A stretch of DNA of 64,000 bases from Phoebastria nigripes (lineage: Eukaryota > Chordata > Aves > Procellariiformes > Diomedeidae), in the NCBI GenBank assembly GCA_035582835.1, contig JAYKAV010003044.1:5444494-5508493 (forward strand). The letters run 5' to 3'. Below are positions 46,701-59,105 of the stretch, piece after piece. The position numbers and the translations under genes were made by a program. The notes beneath the pieces are model-generated. The model saw only the letters and a list, made by a program, of their open reading frames with translations. It was not told the DNA's origin and ran no database searches. Numbering within the stretch: the first letter of the stretch is position 1; every line of letters begins with the position of its first letter.

Positions 46701-49379
46701 ACCTCAATTGGTGCAAACAATTAAATGCAAAACCCAAGACCATAGGAAAGGGGGAGTTTTCAGACATTTTTTTGAGCTTTGCAAAGTCTGAGTTCAGGTT
46801 TCACTACCCTGGATTTAATCCCCGCATCCCCCAAAACACCTTGCATTCTGCTTTTCCTTTGCTCAAATTTGGTTCCGGATGATCACAAGACCCTCCTTGA
46901 TCAACAGCTTTGCCAGTGCTGCTCAGTCTTTCCTCATCCACATTTGAGATGAAACTTGCCAGTTCCCACTACTCACTGCCTAGCAAGCGCACCCTCACTC
47001 ATCCCAGCATGAGCCCACCAACACATCCCCTAAAGCCAAGACAACCTTCACTTATTTGCACAGGCACCTAACCAGAAGGCTAGAGGCTCTTCAAGTGGAG
47101 GCACCTTATGGAAGGGAGCTGTCTCACCACAAAGATGGTATGAGACCCAGCCAACTCATTTCACATACACTTTCAAGCAACAGCGAAGAGGTAATCATTA
47201 TTACCTAATCGACAGAAAACCCTCCCCATACCCACACGCAGACAAAAGTGAAGCAGGACAGCGGTTGGAAACAAATCCCTGTGAAAAGGGCAAAGCCCTT
47301 GAAGGCACAGGAAGCATTGTCCTTGGGTCTTCTTCCCCCTCCCCTGCACCACATTTTTCTCTCCTTTTCTATGTGATAATAAAAGGGCTCCCTCTCCCCT
47401 TGCTGCTGCTCTCCATTTGTGGGCATTGCCAAAGAGCAGAGATCTGTGTGTCTCAGAGCAGCTATCGTATCACAAAGGATCCGAAGCTAGCAAAAAAGGG
47501 GCTAAAAATAGCCTGCAGCAGCACACTATATATGGAAGGAAAAGCAAAACAGCCCAAATGGAGTGCAAGGTCTGGATACTGGGGGATGGGACATCCCAGC
47601 CAGGGCTCTGTCCTTTATTCTGCTTGGGAGGGAAAACATGTAGACTTGGGGGCTATAGGATAATGAGCAAGAAACTGGCACTCATCATGCATGTTCTCCC
47701 AAGTGGAGTCTCTCTCTATGAAGAGAACCCCCCCCCTTGTTGAAAACAGGTCCAATATTCCCTTTCTAAGAGACTTAGCCAACAGGCTAAGAAAAGAAAG
47801 GAGAACTTTGAAAGCTTGTACAGGGGAAAGCTCCTGGTGACTACTTCAGCCCACTATATAACAGGCAGAGTAAAGAATATGGGACTGTATAGGAAAATCT
47901 CCCCGGGTATGTGTGCGTCAGTGGGAGATTGTGGAAAGCGATCTCTGTCAGAGACCGTACTGGGAAATCTAAATGCTATATATAAATGTGTGTAGAGAAG
48001 TATGGGTCAGTCAGTGTGCAGGAGAGGGTGCGTGAATGAATGAAGAAATGTATCTGCATGTCCAGATCAGCTTCTGACACCCATCTCCTGACAGACGCCA
48101 GCTTTGCGACTCCTGAACGTGTTTCCTAGCTGTACCAGAGAGGGAGGCACATAAGGCAAGACTGAGCACCGACTCATTAGTCCCTTGTTTCCAAGCAGTG
48201 GCTCGGAAAAAGAAACAGCAATGCCATACATGCATGTTCCCCATCTTGTTTCAAAGCACAAGGATTGAATAGCATGGACCAAGTCTCTGCAAACTCCTGC
48301 CTGATGCACAACAAGCCTCACTGTCTGACCCTGGAAGGAGACAAAGGTGGCAGGGATTTGGCATTAGACTACAGGAGGTGTTAGTGGAGGACACGAGCAG
48401 TAGCTGAAGTCCCGTAAAGCAGGCTGTGTGTGTACACACTGGGACTCCAAGAAGTAGGAACCCTTCTCAGGATATAGGATCTGGTTTTCTGTGTGGCTCC
48501 TGCTTTTTACCCAAGTTTCCAGCTGATCAAAGAAGTATGGGCTCAATTTTAAATGCTGCTGAGCACTGCCAGTGCTGTATTCTCTATGTCCTCAGAGGGA
48601 GCAACGGGCGCTCAGAACCTTCAAAACCAGGTTCCTGTGATGACTCCCCCAAAGCCGCATTGACCAGGAGGGCAGAGCTGTATTCCTCTCCTTTGATCTG
48701 ACCACCTCCTGCTAGCCCCCAACTCACAGGAATAAAACCTCCTTTTTGGTATAGGCAGTTCCAGATCTCACTGGAATAAACTTAATTTGCACCCAGTAAC
48801 ACCAGGTCTGACGGGACTTGGGTGATGAACAGCTTAAAATCAATTTTCTGGAACACTGACAGAAAAAGACAGAAGAGGAAAATAACTTTGTCCTTTCCAA
48901 AGCAGGAGATGTTTCAGTTTGTGCTTTCCAGGGAAATGTTGCAAATGACATTTACAACAGGGTTCTTGAAACAGACGCTCAAGACCTGGCAGCACGTCTG
49001 TTTGCAAGTCAAATCCCATGTGGCTGTACATGTAAACCGGACCCTGCATGTGCCATTACCCACCTTAAACATAAATGAGTCTTCAGCCCCCCATGAATAC
49101 TTACACATTTTTGCATAATCCTTTGACAATACAGACCTGCAAAGGCATTTTACTAAGAACTCCCACCCTAGTGAGGAACCTCAGTTCCTCTTCATTTTCC
49201 CCAGTTTGGTAACATATTTTTCACATTTAAGTTCCCCTCCTTTTAGTTTTCATAGCAAATAAAAGCTGCAAATGGCAGGGAATGAAAACAAACTAAAAAC
49301 GGAGTCCAGGCACAATCACCTTGTGTCTGGGAACGACAAGGGCTTTCCTATCAAAGGAAACTGAAGGTCACACTTTTCC

Positions 49380-49520
49380 TCATTGATCTTGCAATGTTTG
49401 TTAATTACTCTGTCACTGATGTGGCGAAGGATAATTAAACAGCTCTGTTTATATCTTATATGCATAATTATGTGCGCTGCCACTGAACTCATGAAGACTA
49501 GAGAATGTGCCTCTCCAGAA
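49380..49520. promoter_or_regulatory. Possible conserved non-coding element
   Basis: TTGCAATGTTTGTTAATTAC holds a forkhead-type TGTTTGTT and TTAATTA homeodomain core, followed by GGATAATTAAACAG and TATATGCATAATTATGTG. Dense AT-rich factor sites in a non-repetitive context. Needs alignment to confirm. Confidence 0.35.
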
Positions 49521-50299
49521 GGGGAACGGACAGACGGAGATGAGTTTTGGCTGCATTATTAACAGGAGGAGGAAAACACACACACACACACAAAAGGAGG
49601 AAAGTTTGATGGATTCACAAAGTGCTGAGATCAGGGGAGGGGTGCGTGCAGGTGGAGCAGATTAGGGTGAGATCTTTCAATTACAGATCCAATCCAGCTG
49701 AGTGACAAATCAGGGGAGGGAGCTGCTCTGCCCTAATGGAGAGAATTCAATTTACCCTAAGCTTTTACCAAGGCTTAGCACTCATACGTCCCCCAAAATC
49801 AATCTGGGGGGAACCCGGGTATCAGAAGTGAGAAAGAAATTCAGCTGGGGCTTTCCCCAACATCTCTTGCTGAATTCAGCTTTTGAATGAACCACAAAAA
49901 TAAGGTAGAAGCTATCTGAAAATAAGAAATGCACACACAGCCTGGGGCAAAACACCTTGCAACCGCATGCAAGTTGGCATCCCGGCCCGAAGCGGTGGGG
50001 GACANACAGGTTTGGAACCGGCAGCTTCACCAGCTCGAGCCCGAGCTCAGGGTGTGCTACCCCGCTGGCAGCGCTGGAGGACGGGCTCCCACGCCTGCCT
50101 CGTCAAGGAGGCAATGCCACGGCGAGCCGTAACCCCTCAGCCCCTCCGGCTGGGATGACGGAACACGCAGCAGCAAAAAGGGAATGCGATGTATTACGTG
50201 TTGGACGGGTCTGTTACAGGCTCTTATCTGACACCCAGAAAGGGCCATCTGTACTGGTAGGCCAACCAGGGGTAAGTGACAAAGACAGGTAGCACTTAA

Positions 50300-50870
50300 G
50301 ACAGCAGCTCGCTCCAAGCTTGCTACCAGCACCGCAGCGGCAGGGCCCCGCACGGGACGTGCAGCCACCCCGGCCTTGCCCTGGCACAGCTCGGCCCCCC
50401 CTCCCCCTCAGGGTCCCCTCCCGCCCGTTCCCCCGGGGAAAGCCGCCACCGCCTACCTCCTGCCTCCCGCCGCGGCGGCCGCTCCTTCCAGAACCTTCGC
50501 CCCGGCCGGCCGTTGGGCGGGGCGGGGCCGCCGCACGCGCGCGGCGGGCGCGGGGCCGGGGCTGGGCCGGGGGCCGGGTCCCGCCGCCCCAGGTGTGGGG
50601 TGGCGGCCCCGGCCCCGCCGGGACGCGGCAGGTGCACCCCCTCCCTGGCGCCTCTTCCCGGAGCCGCCCTCGGCCTCGGGTCCCCGAGAGCCCCCGAGCT
50701 TTCGCAGGTGGCAGCGCCGGACCTGCCCGTGAAAGCCGCGGGAAGGGGCGGCCCAGCACCTCCGCAGGCAGCTGGACTGCAGCGTGCACCGGCTTGAAAT
50801 GCAGGATGAGTTACTGGCTTTCCCCTCCAGCCCTGGGCTNCCGCGGTCAACTCTGATCTCGGGGTTAATT
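50300..50870. promoter_or_regulatory. Intragenic CpG island, probable alternative promoter
   Basis: Very GC-rich with dense CpG, including a run of CGCGCGCGG-type words at 50533-50545 and many GGCGGG or CCCGCC GC boxes. Surrounding sequence is AT-balanced, so the boundary is sharp. On the minus strand a possible donor GGAG|GTAGGC lies at 50457, which could end an alternative first exon joined to exon 43704. Long open frames on both strands here come from GC bias and match nothing I know. Unknown bases occur at 50005 and 50840. Confidence 0.65.
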
Positions 50871-50923
50871 ACCACTGCGTAAGATGCAACATGCGGGCAT
50901 GAGTGTGTTTACACAACCCTGCC

Positions 50924-50952
50924 TGCACTGCAATGCACTGCAATGCACTGCA
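50924..50952. repeat. Ten-base tandem repeat, three copies
   Basis: TGCACTGCAA repeated nearly three times next to the CpG island. Confidence 0.8.
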
Positions 50953-51386
50953 CAGCCGGCGCGTGTGTGAATATGCTGCAGAATGCACCTGGGATTTGCC
51001 ACACGAGCACTCTCTGCTTCCCCCCCCATGCAGAAATACATGAGCAGGAAACCAGCACAGCCCACAGCTATCTCCATCTGAATGGTGTGAAGGAGTCCGT
51101 GGGGGGAGATCTACTCTACCAAGGGATCTATGGTCTGGAAAGAGCCATCCAGGCACATCCACCCCAACAAACACCCCTCTCGGGAAGGGGAGGCTGAAGC
51201 AGAGGCAAATAGCATGGTCCCAAGAGCAAAATACCAGGCCTCTGCAAGGGGATTGGGGCTTTCACCTCGGCTGCCAGCTGCCAACAGTATCTGGCACGGA
51301 CACACAGCAACAGCTTTGTCTGTCGCACAGAAAACGCGACCATGAAGCTGCCCCACGCAGGGAGGTGGAGGGGGCAGAGGGCTTAC

Positions 51387-51956
51387 CTGAGGCGGTTCCT
51401 CCCCCCAGCTTGGAGCCTGTCTCGCCACTGGAGGACCGGTAGGCATCGTCCTTCGAGGCCGGCCCGTCTGAATCCCTGTCATCCAAGAAGTTGCCATCCT
51501 GCGAGCCCCTCAGAGCGTCCGCCTCATCCCCGTTATCTTCCTCATCACTGCAGCCCTTGGGCTGCACCATGTAAACCCCTTCGGGGGGCACCTCCGCGCT
51601 CTCGGCGCCCTTACATTCCTTGCCCTCCGCTCGCCCCAGCAAGGGCTCCTCGTTGTATTCCCCGTTCACCCACTTCTCAATCACCTCCCTCCTTTTGTCC
51701 TCCTCGATCTTCTGCACGCGGCTGAGTCCATCTGAAAACTCCGTCCCCAGCTCCTTGGTCCCAGGCTGAGGCAGGTCCTTGTTGCTGCTCTCCCGCTGCG
51801 GCCCCTTGTCCGCTCGCGCCTGTTCGGCTCCCCCGTGGTCGAAGACGACCTGGCGGCTCAGCTTGGCACAGATTGCATTTAGCTTCAGGCCGCCTTTGCG
51901 CTTGGCAGCCATTGTGGGTTTTCCTGAGGTTGCGTCAGTGCATATAGTTCTTTCAG
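51387..51956 (-). CDS. CASZ1: CASZ1 coding exon with N-terminal repressor motif
   Basis: This is the first coding exon I can place. The acceptor is TTTCCAG at 51957 and the donor CAG|GTAAGC at 51387. It opens with two bases of a split codon, so an upstream coding exon may exist outside what I can identify. The likely start ATG is 51912-51910 in context CACAATGG (A at -3, G at +4), giving residues 1-175 here. Residues 3-20 include [15 protein letters not shown]. In human CASZ1 the matching N-terminal stretch has been reported to bind the NuRD co-repressor complex (from memory). The motif EKWVNGEY and the run [18 protein letters not shown] also match CASZ1. The exon is acidic and Ser/Gly-rich towards its end and ends in phase 1. 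No zinc finger is present. The protein acts in the nucleus as a transcription factor in heart, vascular and neural development. Confidence 0.93.
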
Positions 51957-54900
51957 CTGGAAAGAGAGAGGGGAAAGAAGCAAGGAAGGGCATTAGTGGG
52001 ATCAGACAACTTGAAGCCAAACAGCAAACGGCTGGTCCCAACCCAATGGGTCTTCAGGCATGGCCAGCGTCATCCTCTGAAAGGTGGGACTGCCATCTGT
52101 TTCCTAAGCTCTGAGTGGAAGCCCAACCAGGAGAGCCTGGTAAGAAAGAGGCATGCTCTGAACCTGCTGGTACCAACGGATGCCACTGGCCTCAAGAAAG
52201 AGGCACATATTATGACTGAACTGGGCTCAAAAGGCCCCAAACATCTCAGGCGGGTGAACGTGGTATGGACCAGCCTTTGCTCCTGGCTCAGGCAGGATAT
52301 GAAGTCTGTTAAAAGCCTGACTTGCTCTCTCCTTCAGACTGCAGCACCACCTGCTTTTAGGTCCCCAGCGCCATCCCAGCTGTGTTGGCTGCCAAAACCA
52401 CACCAGCCAGTAACTGCACCCAAGCACCTGTAGCAGGGAGAACAGCTTCCCAAGCCTAACCCTTGGGACGGTGAGGAATTCGCTTAATGGGGTTTACGCA
52501 TAGTCTCCAAGAAAAGAACCAGTATGGACCAGAAAGAACCAGTACAGAGGACAGGAGCCTTGGGAAGTGCGCGTGCTGGAGCACCAGACTGGTGTGTGGC
52601 AGTCATATGGGAGAAAATCGCCTTGGGTTGGTATCAGTTGATCAGGCCCCTTTGCCTGCTCGCTCGCTTGCTCTCGCACACACAGGAAATTCTGCTCTCA
52701 CATTTCCCAGCACAATCAGCTAATTAGTGTGGGTTTGTTATTTTAATGTAGTTTATTCATATGTGACAGCTAGTAAAGGAGGGGTAAGAGAAAGTGGGGG
52801 GAGAAAGAAGAAGGTAAGGTCTTAACTTCAAGGTCACAGAGAATCTTGAACTAAATGGTCCCTATCACAGAGTCACCTGCATAATTATTGCACCAACAAT
52901 TAACAAGATTCAATCACAAATAAAAGCAAAAACTGATTCTAAAGCAGCTGCATTGTCTCATTTCCCTCTTTATTTATGATACCTCCGAGAGACGCCCAGA
53001 CTAAGAAGGGTTAAAGGTCCCAAGGCAAGAAGGACAGCCTGGCTCTTCCCCCAGTGCGCAGTGCCGAGGCAGACCCTGCTCTGTGTCCCAGGGCTCAGGA
53101 AGAGCACCTGGTAAAATGCCTGCCGGACACACACGCCACTGGAGTAACTGTGGGGACGTTGCTGGAGGTCTCTTGGACTTTACGTCATGCTGAAAGAGGG
53201 GCCCATCACACAGAGAGCAAACAGAAACCGTCTCCAGACCTCGAATGGTGAGAACGGGTTCCTCCATTGCACAGGAGTCCCTCGTGGCAGCTCAGCCCAC
53301 ACCTCCCTGTCACCAGCACAGAGGTGCTGCTCTACAGAAGCACAGTGAGATTAATCAGACCCCCTACAATGCATCCAGAAGCCATTGTGACAGCCCCTAA
53401 TCCCATAACATGACAGCCCAATACAAACAGACTGAAACTTTAGACCTGCTGTCCAAGAGCCAGAGAGTGGCTGCTTAGCGTAAACTCCTGACAGCTTCAG
53501 ACACGCTTCNCTGTCAAGGACTGCAAGAAAAATAACCCCCCGACAAATATATCAGACCCCCACACAAAGGGAGGCAAAATGTACTCCTCCACTTTCCAAA
53601 CGCACGCCCCCCCGGCACTAACACCTACGTGCAATCATGCTTTCATGAAGGGAAAGCACACATTGCCCCCAAACACATACCTCCCCAACTAGAAATTATA
53701 GCTGTTCAAGAGCCGTGTGTATGCACTGGCACGCTCCATAAATGTAGTCATACACGTAGGGGTTAAAAAGTCCCATCTCCCCAAAATACATTCCTGTACA
53801 TTTCCCCACGCATTTCCCTTTCACACATTCCCCAACACACGCACACAGTCCTCACGCATACAGATGGGCACAGGCAGACGCCCATGAAGCTGCAAAAGTC
53901 TCTGTGTGCTGGCACCTTCCCTTCCCATCACATTCCCACTCTATTTAGGGCAGAAAGTGAAGGCCGATCCTATGCGCAACTGGTACCACAGAGGGAATCT
54001 CAGGAGGCTGCTGTGAGCTCCAACTGGAGCCTGGCCAGGACACCTACAGCTCATGCCTGTATGCTCGGGCGAAGGGCCAGCGGAGCCTCGATGGCTGCAG
54101 GTGGTTAGGATGGTGCCTCCCGCGCGGTGCGGTGCCTGCCCAGGGCTGGGGCACTAGGTCAGCACTGAATCACCGGCGCCGCTCTCCCGAATGCTGCCTG
54201 GTGATTCCCTGTCCAGTATTCTCATGATACCCAGCCCTGCTTAACTGGTGAGATCAGCACCGCTCACAGCTGGAGATAACTGGGAGGCAGACACGCGGCA
54301 GCCCAAATCCCCGCTGCCCTCCCCCTTTCTGCAATGAGGGCAGGTCCCATTATTCTGGTCTGGAGGTGAGCAGCCAAGTGCGTGCACCAGCCGGCAAATG
54401 AATATATAAATATTTATTCAAAGGAAGAGAGGAACAGACGTTCCGAGGCTGCACTTGCCGTGTACACAGCAACTCCAGGGAGCCTGCAACTTGTCTTCCA
54501 TTCCTGTTCCTGCCTCCTTCCATCTCACACACCCTGGCTTTGCCCCTCTGCCTCCCCAGCTTCTGCCCCCCAACTCCTGCCCTTCCCCTCTGCATCTTTC
54601 CTGTCCCTTCTCCTTGTGTTTGGGATTTTTTTTTGAGCACAGCAATACTGCTCTTTAACATTTTGAGAATCTTTTCCTAAAGTTTAAGGTAAAAATAAAG
54701 CAAGTTCTGAAAACATACCTTTGCCCTGATCTGTAAAACTAACCCTCCCAGAGACCTTCCTGAGATGGGATTTGCCCTGTAGTACCAGGACTCTTACATA
54801 TCTCCATCCCACCTATGCCTGTATGGCTGCAGGACATCAGAACTCCCAGCTGCTTCTGCCAACCTTGCAACCAACTCTCTGCAAGCCTGGACACATCATT

Positions 54901-56254
54901 TTATCTTTCCATTGCCTTATCTCCTTGTCTATGGAACGAGAGGGACATTACCTATATCAACATTTCTGTTCCCCTCTTCCAGCCTCTCAATTTCAAAAGT
55001 GGAAGGGAAACCCTTCTCACAAGGAAACGCTGAAGATGGCCATCAAGCCGGAGGGGACCAGAGCATCCGTGTTTCGTTCACTCGGGCAGAGGGAGAGGAA
55101 TTGAGCTGCTGAATGAGGGACCCTCATACCTGCCCAAGGTTGGGACTGCCAAGGAGGGAGGGACCCCGAAGCCAGGCAGAGGCTCCCTCCCCCCAGGCCG
55201 AGCTCCCCACCCCAAATCACCCTGCGTCTCCATCGCACTGTTTAAAGATTCCAGGCTAAGTAAACATCCCCCTTCATTTTCTTCGTCTAAATAGAAATGT
55301 TTTGATTTCGCATCAATCTGAGGAAGCCGTTTATAACCTGAGCCTGTCACACGGACTTTTCATCTCTGCCCAGGACAAACTCTCCCACATGCTCTATTTA
55401 CACTGAGCACTTCCTCTGAAAACAATGCCACCAGGAGTTTACTCCGCTTGCCCCCTCCCCACACCCTGCGAGGAGACATCGGCTCCCTCTGCTCTGCACC
55501 CAGCCCCATGGCATCTTGAGAGCAAACCTCCCTTTGAAAAAAAGGTACGGCTTGCCGCAACTAGGCCTGGCAAGGAGGAGGACAAAACCCATCTCGCCGT
55601 TTTGCTGCCTTGTCACCCCTTGAACTTGCTGCCGCCAAGCCCAGGTTGCTGCCCCCACCACCACTCTTTCCCCTGGTCCCCATGGGCTGCCAGCGCCCCG
55701 CGTCAGTCTCTCCCTCCACGCAGTCCCTGAAGCAGCACGTTCTCACCCATGAACTCCACAGTGGGGTGCTGCCAAGGTGGGCACAGCTTACCTCTGCCTC
55801 CCGCCAAGGGAGAAGAGGGGCTACGGGGAGCACACCGTGTGCAGGAACAAAGGGCTTTGCAGCGTGGACAGAAATAGGGCAGCCCAGCCGAAGGGCAACC
55901 CGCACTGCAAAGAGAAAGTCTGGCTTTGCAGGGAAAGGAAAAAAGAGCCAAAGTCTGGCTTTGGCTTGGGGTCAATGAAGAAACACACCCCGGTAGAGAG
56001 GAGAAAGGGTCCTGGCTGTGAAAAAGGGACATGTGGGAGCTGGATGAACCAGCTGGCATGGGTGGAGGAGAAGGGGCCCTAGCTGTGCGGCAGGAGCTTA
56101 CTGGTGTGGGAAGAGCCGGGCGTGCAGGGGGGACCCCCGTCAGATGGGGCAGGGGCTGAGGAGGGGCAGGAGAGGAGGGGCAGAAGGGCCTGTGCTGTGG
56201 GGAGGGGGGTACTGGCTGGGGAGGGACGGCACGCTGTCACTTCAGAGGGCCGGG

Positions 56255-56400
56255 TATGTCGAACAGATGGAGCTTTCATATTCCTATTGAAGAGTTTTAA
56301 GCCCAGCTGAGCAGCTCCGTTCAGGAGGGAGGTCCCAGTGCCAGCTTTCCAGGAGCTGCAAGCTCTCATTCGATTAATTATTAACGGCATTATTTGGGGC
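56255..56400. promoter_or_regulatory. Possible conserved non-coding element
   Basis: TTCATATTCCTATTGAAGAG and TCTCATTCGATTAATTATTA stand out as non-repetitive with TAAT/ATTA homeodomain cores between GC-rich flanks. Judged by eye only. Confidence 0.3.
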
Positions 56401-58219
56401 GGGGAGGGGGAGGGAAGGAGGGCCAACATACTGCACAGTCCTTTTCTTTTTTAACCACTGTGGTGCAAGCTTGACTGGAGAGACTCCAGTCTGCCCAGGA
56501 GCCCCAAACAGGGAGGGCAGCGTGGCTTACTGCAGTGGGGGGTGAGGATGCTGCATGCCTCTTCACACTTGAGCTGCGGTCCCTAAGATGGAGCCAAACC
56601 TTCACAGCAGAAGGCCGCTGGGAACATGCTTCCCCGGAGCAATGCCCTGGCGGTGCCCAGCCACACGCCGGGAGGAGGCAGGGAAGGCAGCCAAACGCTC
56701 AGCCCCTTCCAGAAAACATTTCCCCTCCAGCACGAAGACTCGTGCATTATCCCAGGCAGGGCCAGGGCAAAGGCAGCAACAGCCCAAGCATGGCCCGCAA
56801 TGTGTGAGAGTGGATTTAGTGTGTATATTTTCCCCTCTTCAGTTTATCAATAAAACATTTTATTGCTTTTAGCCCAGGAAATGACCTTGGATTAGTGGAT
56901 GCTGTCTCTTCTGGCTGACCTTGGGGAGTTCACAAAGGCTCTTTAACAACCTCCTCTGCCCTGCAAGCATGGATCCCGCCTGTGCGTGTCTGCGTGAAGC
57001 CGGGGAAAGCCCTCAGTGCGAAAGTCGGACCTGACAGGCTCCAGCTCAGCACTGGGCAGGGAGGAGAAGAAGAATCAAAGACGTGGGAGGAGAAACGAAG
57101 CGAGCAGCCAGGGCGTCCTTACGGAAGCGCTGCCAGCTACGCTCCCTGCTTTCCCATAGCCGTGAGGGCTCTCCCTACACACCCCATCCATAAACCACAG
57201 AGGAAAAGCTGGGGACTCTGCTCTGGTCCCCATGGCCGGCGCTTGTCAGAGTGCAGTCTGCCTGCATTCAGCACTGCTTGACCTTCTCCTGCCTGCCACA
57301 CTGGCATCTCCAGCTGCACGAGAGGCCACTTTTCTCCCTATTTTCATGTCCCAGAGCCTGGTTCAATCCTGGCCCAAAGGGGCAGAGACCAGTACCAGTT
57401 CCCTTCAGTGAGCCTGTCCTGCTTCCCTTTGCTCAACCTTCTCAGCTGCAGAGTTAAGCTGTAATTTTCTGGTGACAGTGAGGGGCAGCATACAGAAACC
57501 AGCACTGGACAGTGAGCGACAGAGGACGTCCTGAGAGGAGGGGGAAGCGACGGGGCTCTGGAGATGCTGGTGCCCTGCACTGGGGCTGCCAGCCAGCTGG
57601 GCTGCTCCTGTTTCCCACCCAGCCACTTGGCTGCTCTGGTGCTGCTGCCGGGGCTTCTCCAGGAGAACAGCTCATGAACACGGGGACCCCCCCTTTCCCC
57701 AAACAGAAAATAGCCACATCATCTCTGAATGGTGTGTATTTTCACTGCAGAAATGTAATTATGGAGGGAGGGAATGGGACAGGAGAAACTGAGAGGAATT
57801 TTGCTCCTCAAGGGAACAGGAACTACAAGCAAAGAGGGCTAGTGCTGAGCTCTAAGCCAGAGTGAGGTCCCCGCACACCGCAGGGCAAAGCCTGCAAGGG
57901 TGCTGCAGCAAACGGCACATCATGTCAAGCAATCCTCCTTGCTGCTTTCCCCTGTTGACACAAGCCTCCCTTTCCAGCCATGTCCTCTCCCAGTGTCCCC
58001 CTGCAGTGCCCCCTAGTAAGGGGCACAGAGGGTCCCCATCCTCTCCTGCAAACACCCCCAACTCTTCTTGTGCTGCATGCAGAGGCAACCCCTCCCGGCA
58101 TCACAGCCATGCAGGCTTTGCCCTGGCATAAGAGCCCCCTCCTCGGAGCATGCTCCCAGCCCCCAGGTGCCCGTTTTCTCCAGTCGCGTCCTCCTGAAGA
58201 GCGAGCCCTAAAGTGTTAA

Positions 58220-58310
58220 CGGCGATTGGTGAAATGGCACAGCAGATTGCTACAATAAATAATTTACTGATATTTATAAATATTCAAATCAGCAGGCTTC
58301 AGAAATTGAA
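58220..58310. promoter_or_regulatory. Possible conserved AT-rich element
   Basis: GCGATTGGTGAAATGGCACA then AATAAATAATTTACTGATAT: a CCAAT box in reverse beside forkhead/homeodomain-like words, between GC-rich flanks. Unproven. Confidence 0.25.
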
Positions 58311-58884
58311 AGGGGGGGGCTGAGCTGACAGGGAAGAGGGGTGTTTAGGGAGGGGAGGGGGGTCTGACATTAATTCCCAGGCTCTCCAAATTCATTTGAG
58401 AACTGTTTCTCATTTCAAACAAATATTAAATCTTTTGGTGTCAAGCCTCCAAAATAAAATATCAAATAGAAAGTCACCACCCTCTTGGTGGCCGATGCCT
58501 TGTCTGCCATGATGCTGGGCGCCTGTGGCCCTGTCCCTTCAGGCAACCAGCCACTGGGGGAACGACAGCAGCCTGCACCGGCGAGGTGCCTGTGCGAGAG
58601 AAGCCCACCCAGCCACACCTGTAATGCAGCCCACTACACCACCAACCATCATCCAAGACAGGAATTCCCATTACTACCACCTACAAGACCTTGCCTTTGT
58701 CTTCCAGCGGATGTTCTAAATCCCATTGGGAAGAAAGGGCTGAACGTTGGAGCAATGAAGGTGGAGCCAGGACTCCCAACTCCACCTTGAGAACAGACTC
58801 CCAGCTCCACTCTTGCGGCAGAAACAGAGCAGGGGGTGAGGGCTCCTGACTTTCACTCCTTGCTCTGGAAGCGAAGTGACTTAA

Positions 58885-59105
58885 GCTGGGGGTTAAAAGC
58901 CAGGAGTGTTGGCTTCCAGCCTGGTTTCCAATCACGGTGTAACTGTCAGTCTCCCCAGCTTTCTGTGCCTTAGTTTCCCCATGCAGAGGAGGAGGAATGA
59001 GGATGATTACCCACCCAGCGGGCTGAACCCAGCCATGTTACTCAGAGCTTTGAGATCTCTGTATCAGCACTCTGTCACTGTGCTGGATTGTTACTAACTG
59101 AGTCT
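58885..59105 (+). repeat. MIR-like tRNA-derived SINE relic
   Basis: AGCCAGGAGTGTTGGCTTCC, then TTTCTGTGCCTTAGTTTCCC then CATGCAGAGGAGGAGGAATG and CAGAGCTTTGAGATCTCTGT follow the normal order of this amniote SINE from its head to its 3' part. Confidence 0.7.

Larger units (their letters stand above)
43705..51386 (-). other. CASZ1: Longest internal intron, with CpG island
   Basis: Between the first placed coding exon and the SKY-repeat exon. It includes the CpG island at 50300-50870, a possible conserved block at 49380-49520, a CA run at 49575-49592 and a ten-base tandem repeat at 50924-50952. From 43770 to 49300 I see no exon or clear transposon. Confidence 0.6.

Noticed and set aside
50262..50280. 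Good plus-strand donor-like sequence CAGGGGTAAGTG
   Set aside because: No plus-strand exon can be supported; the CpG island lies downstream of it on that strand, so it does not fit a transcript starting from the island.
50214..50875. Several long overlapping open frames on both strands
   Set aside because: They overlap in most frames, as expected of GC-rich DNA with few stop codons; Pro/Arg/Gly-rich with no family match.
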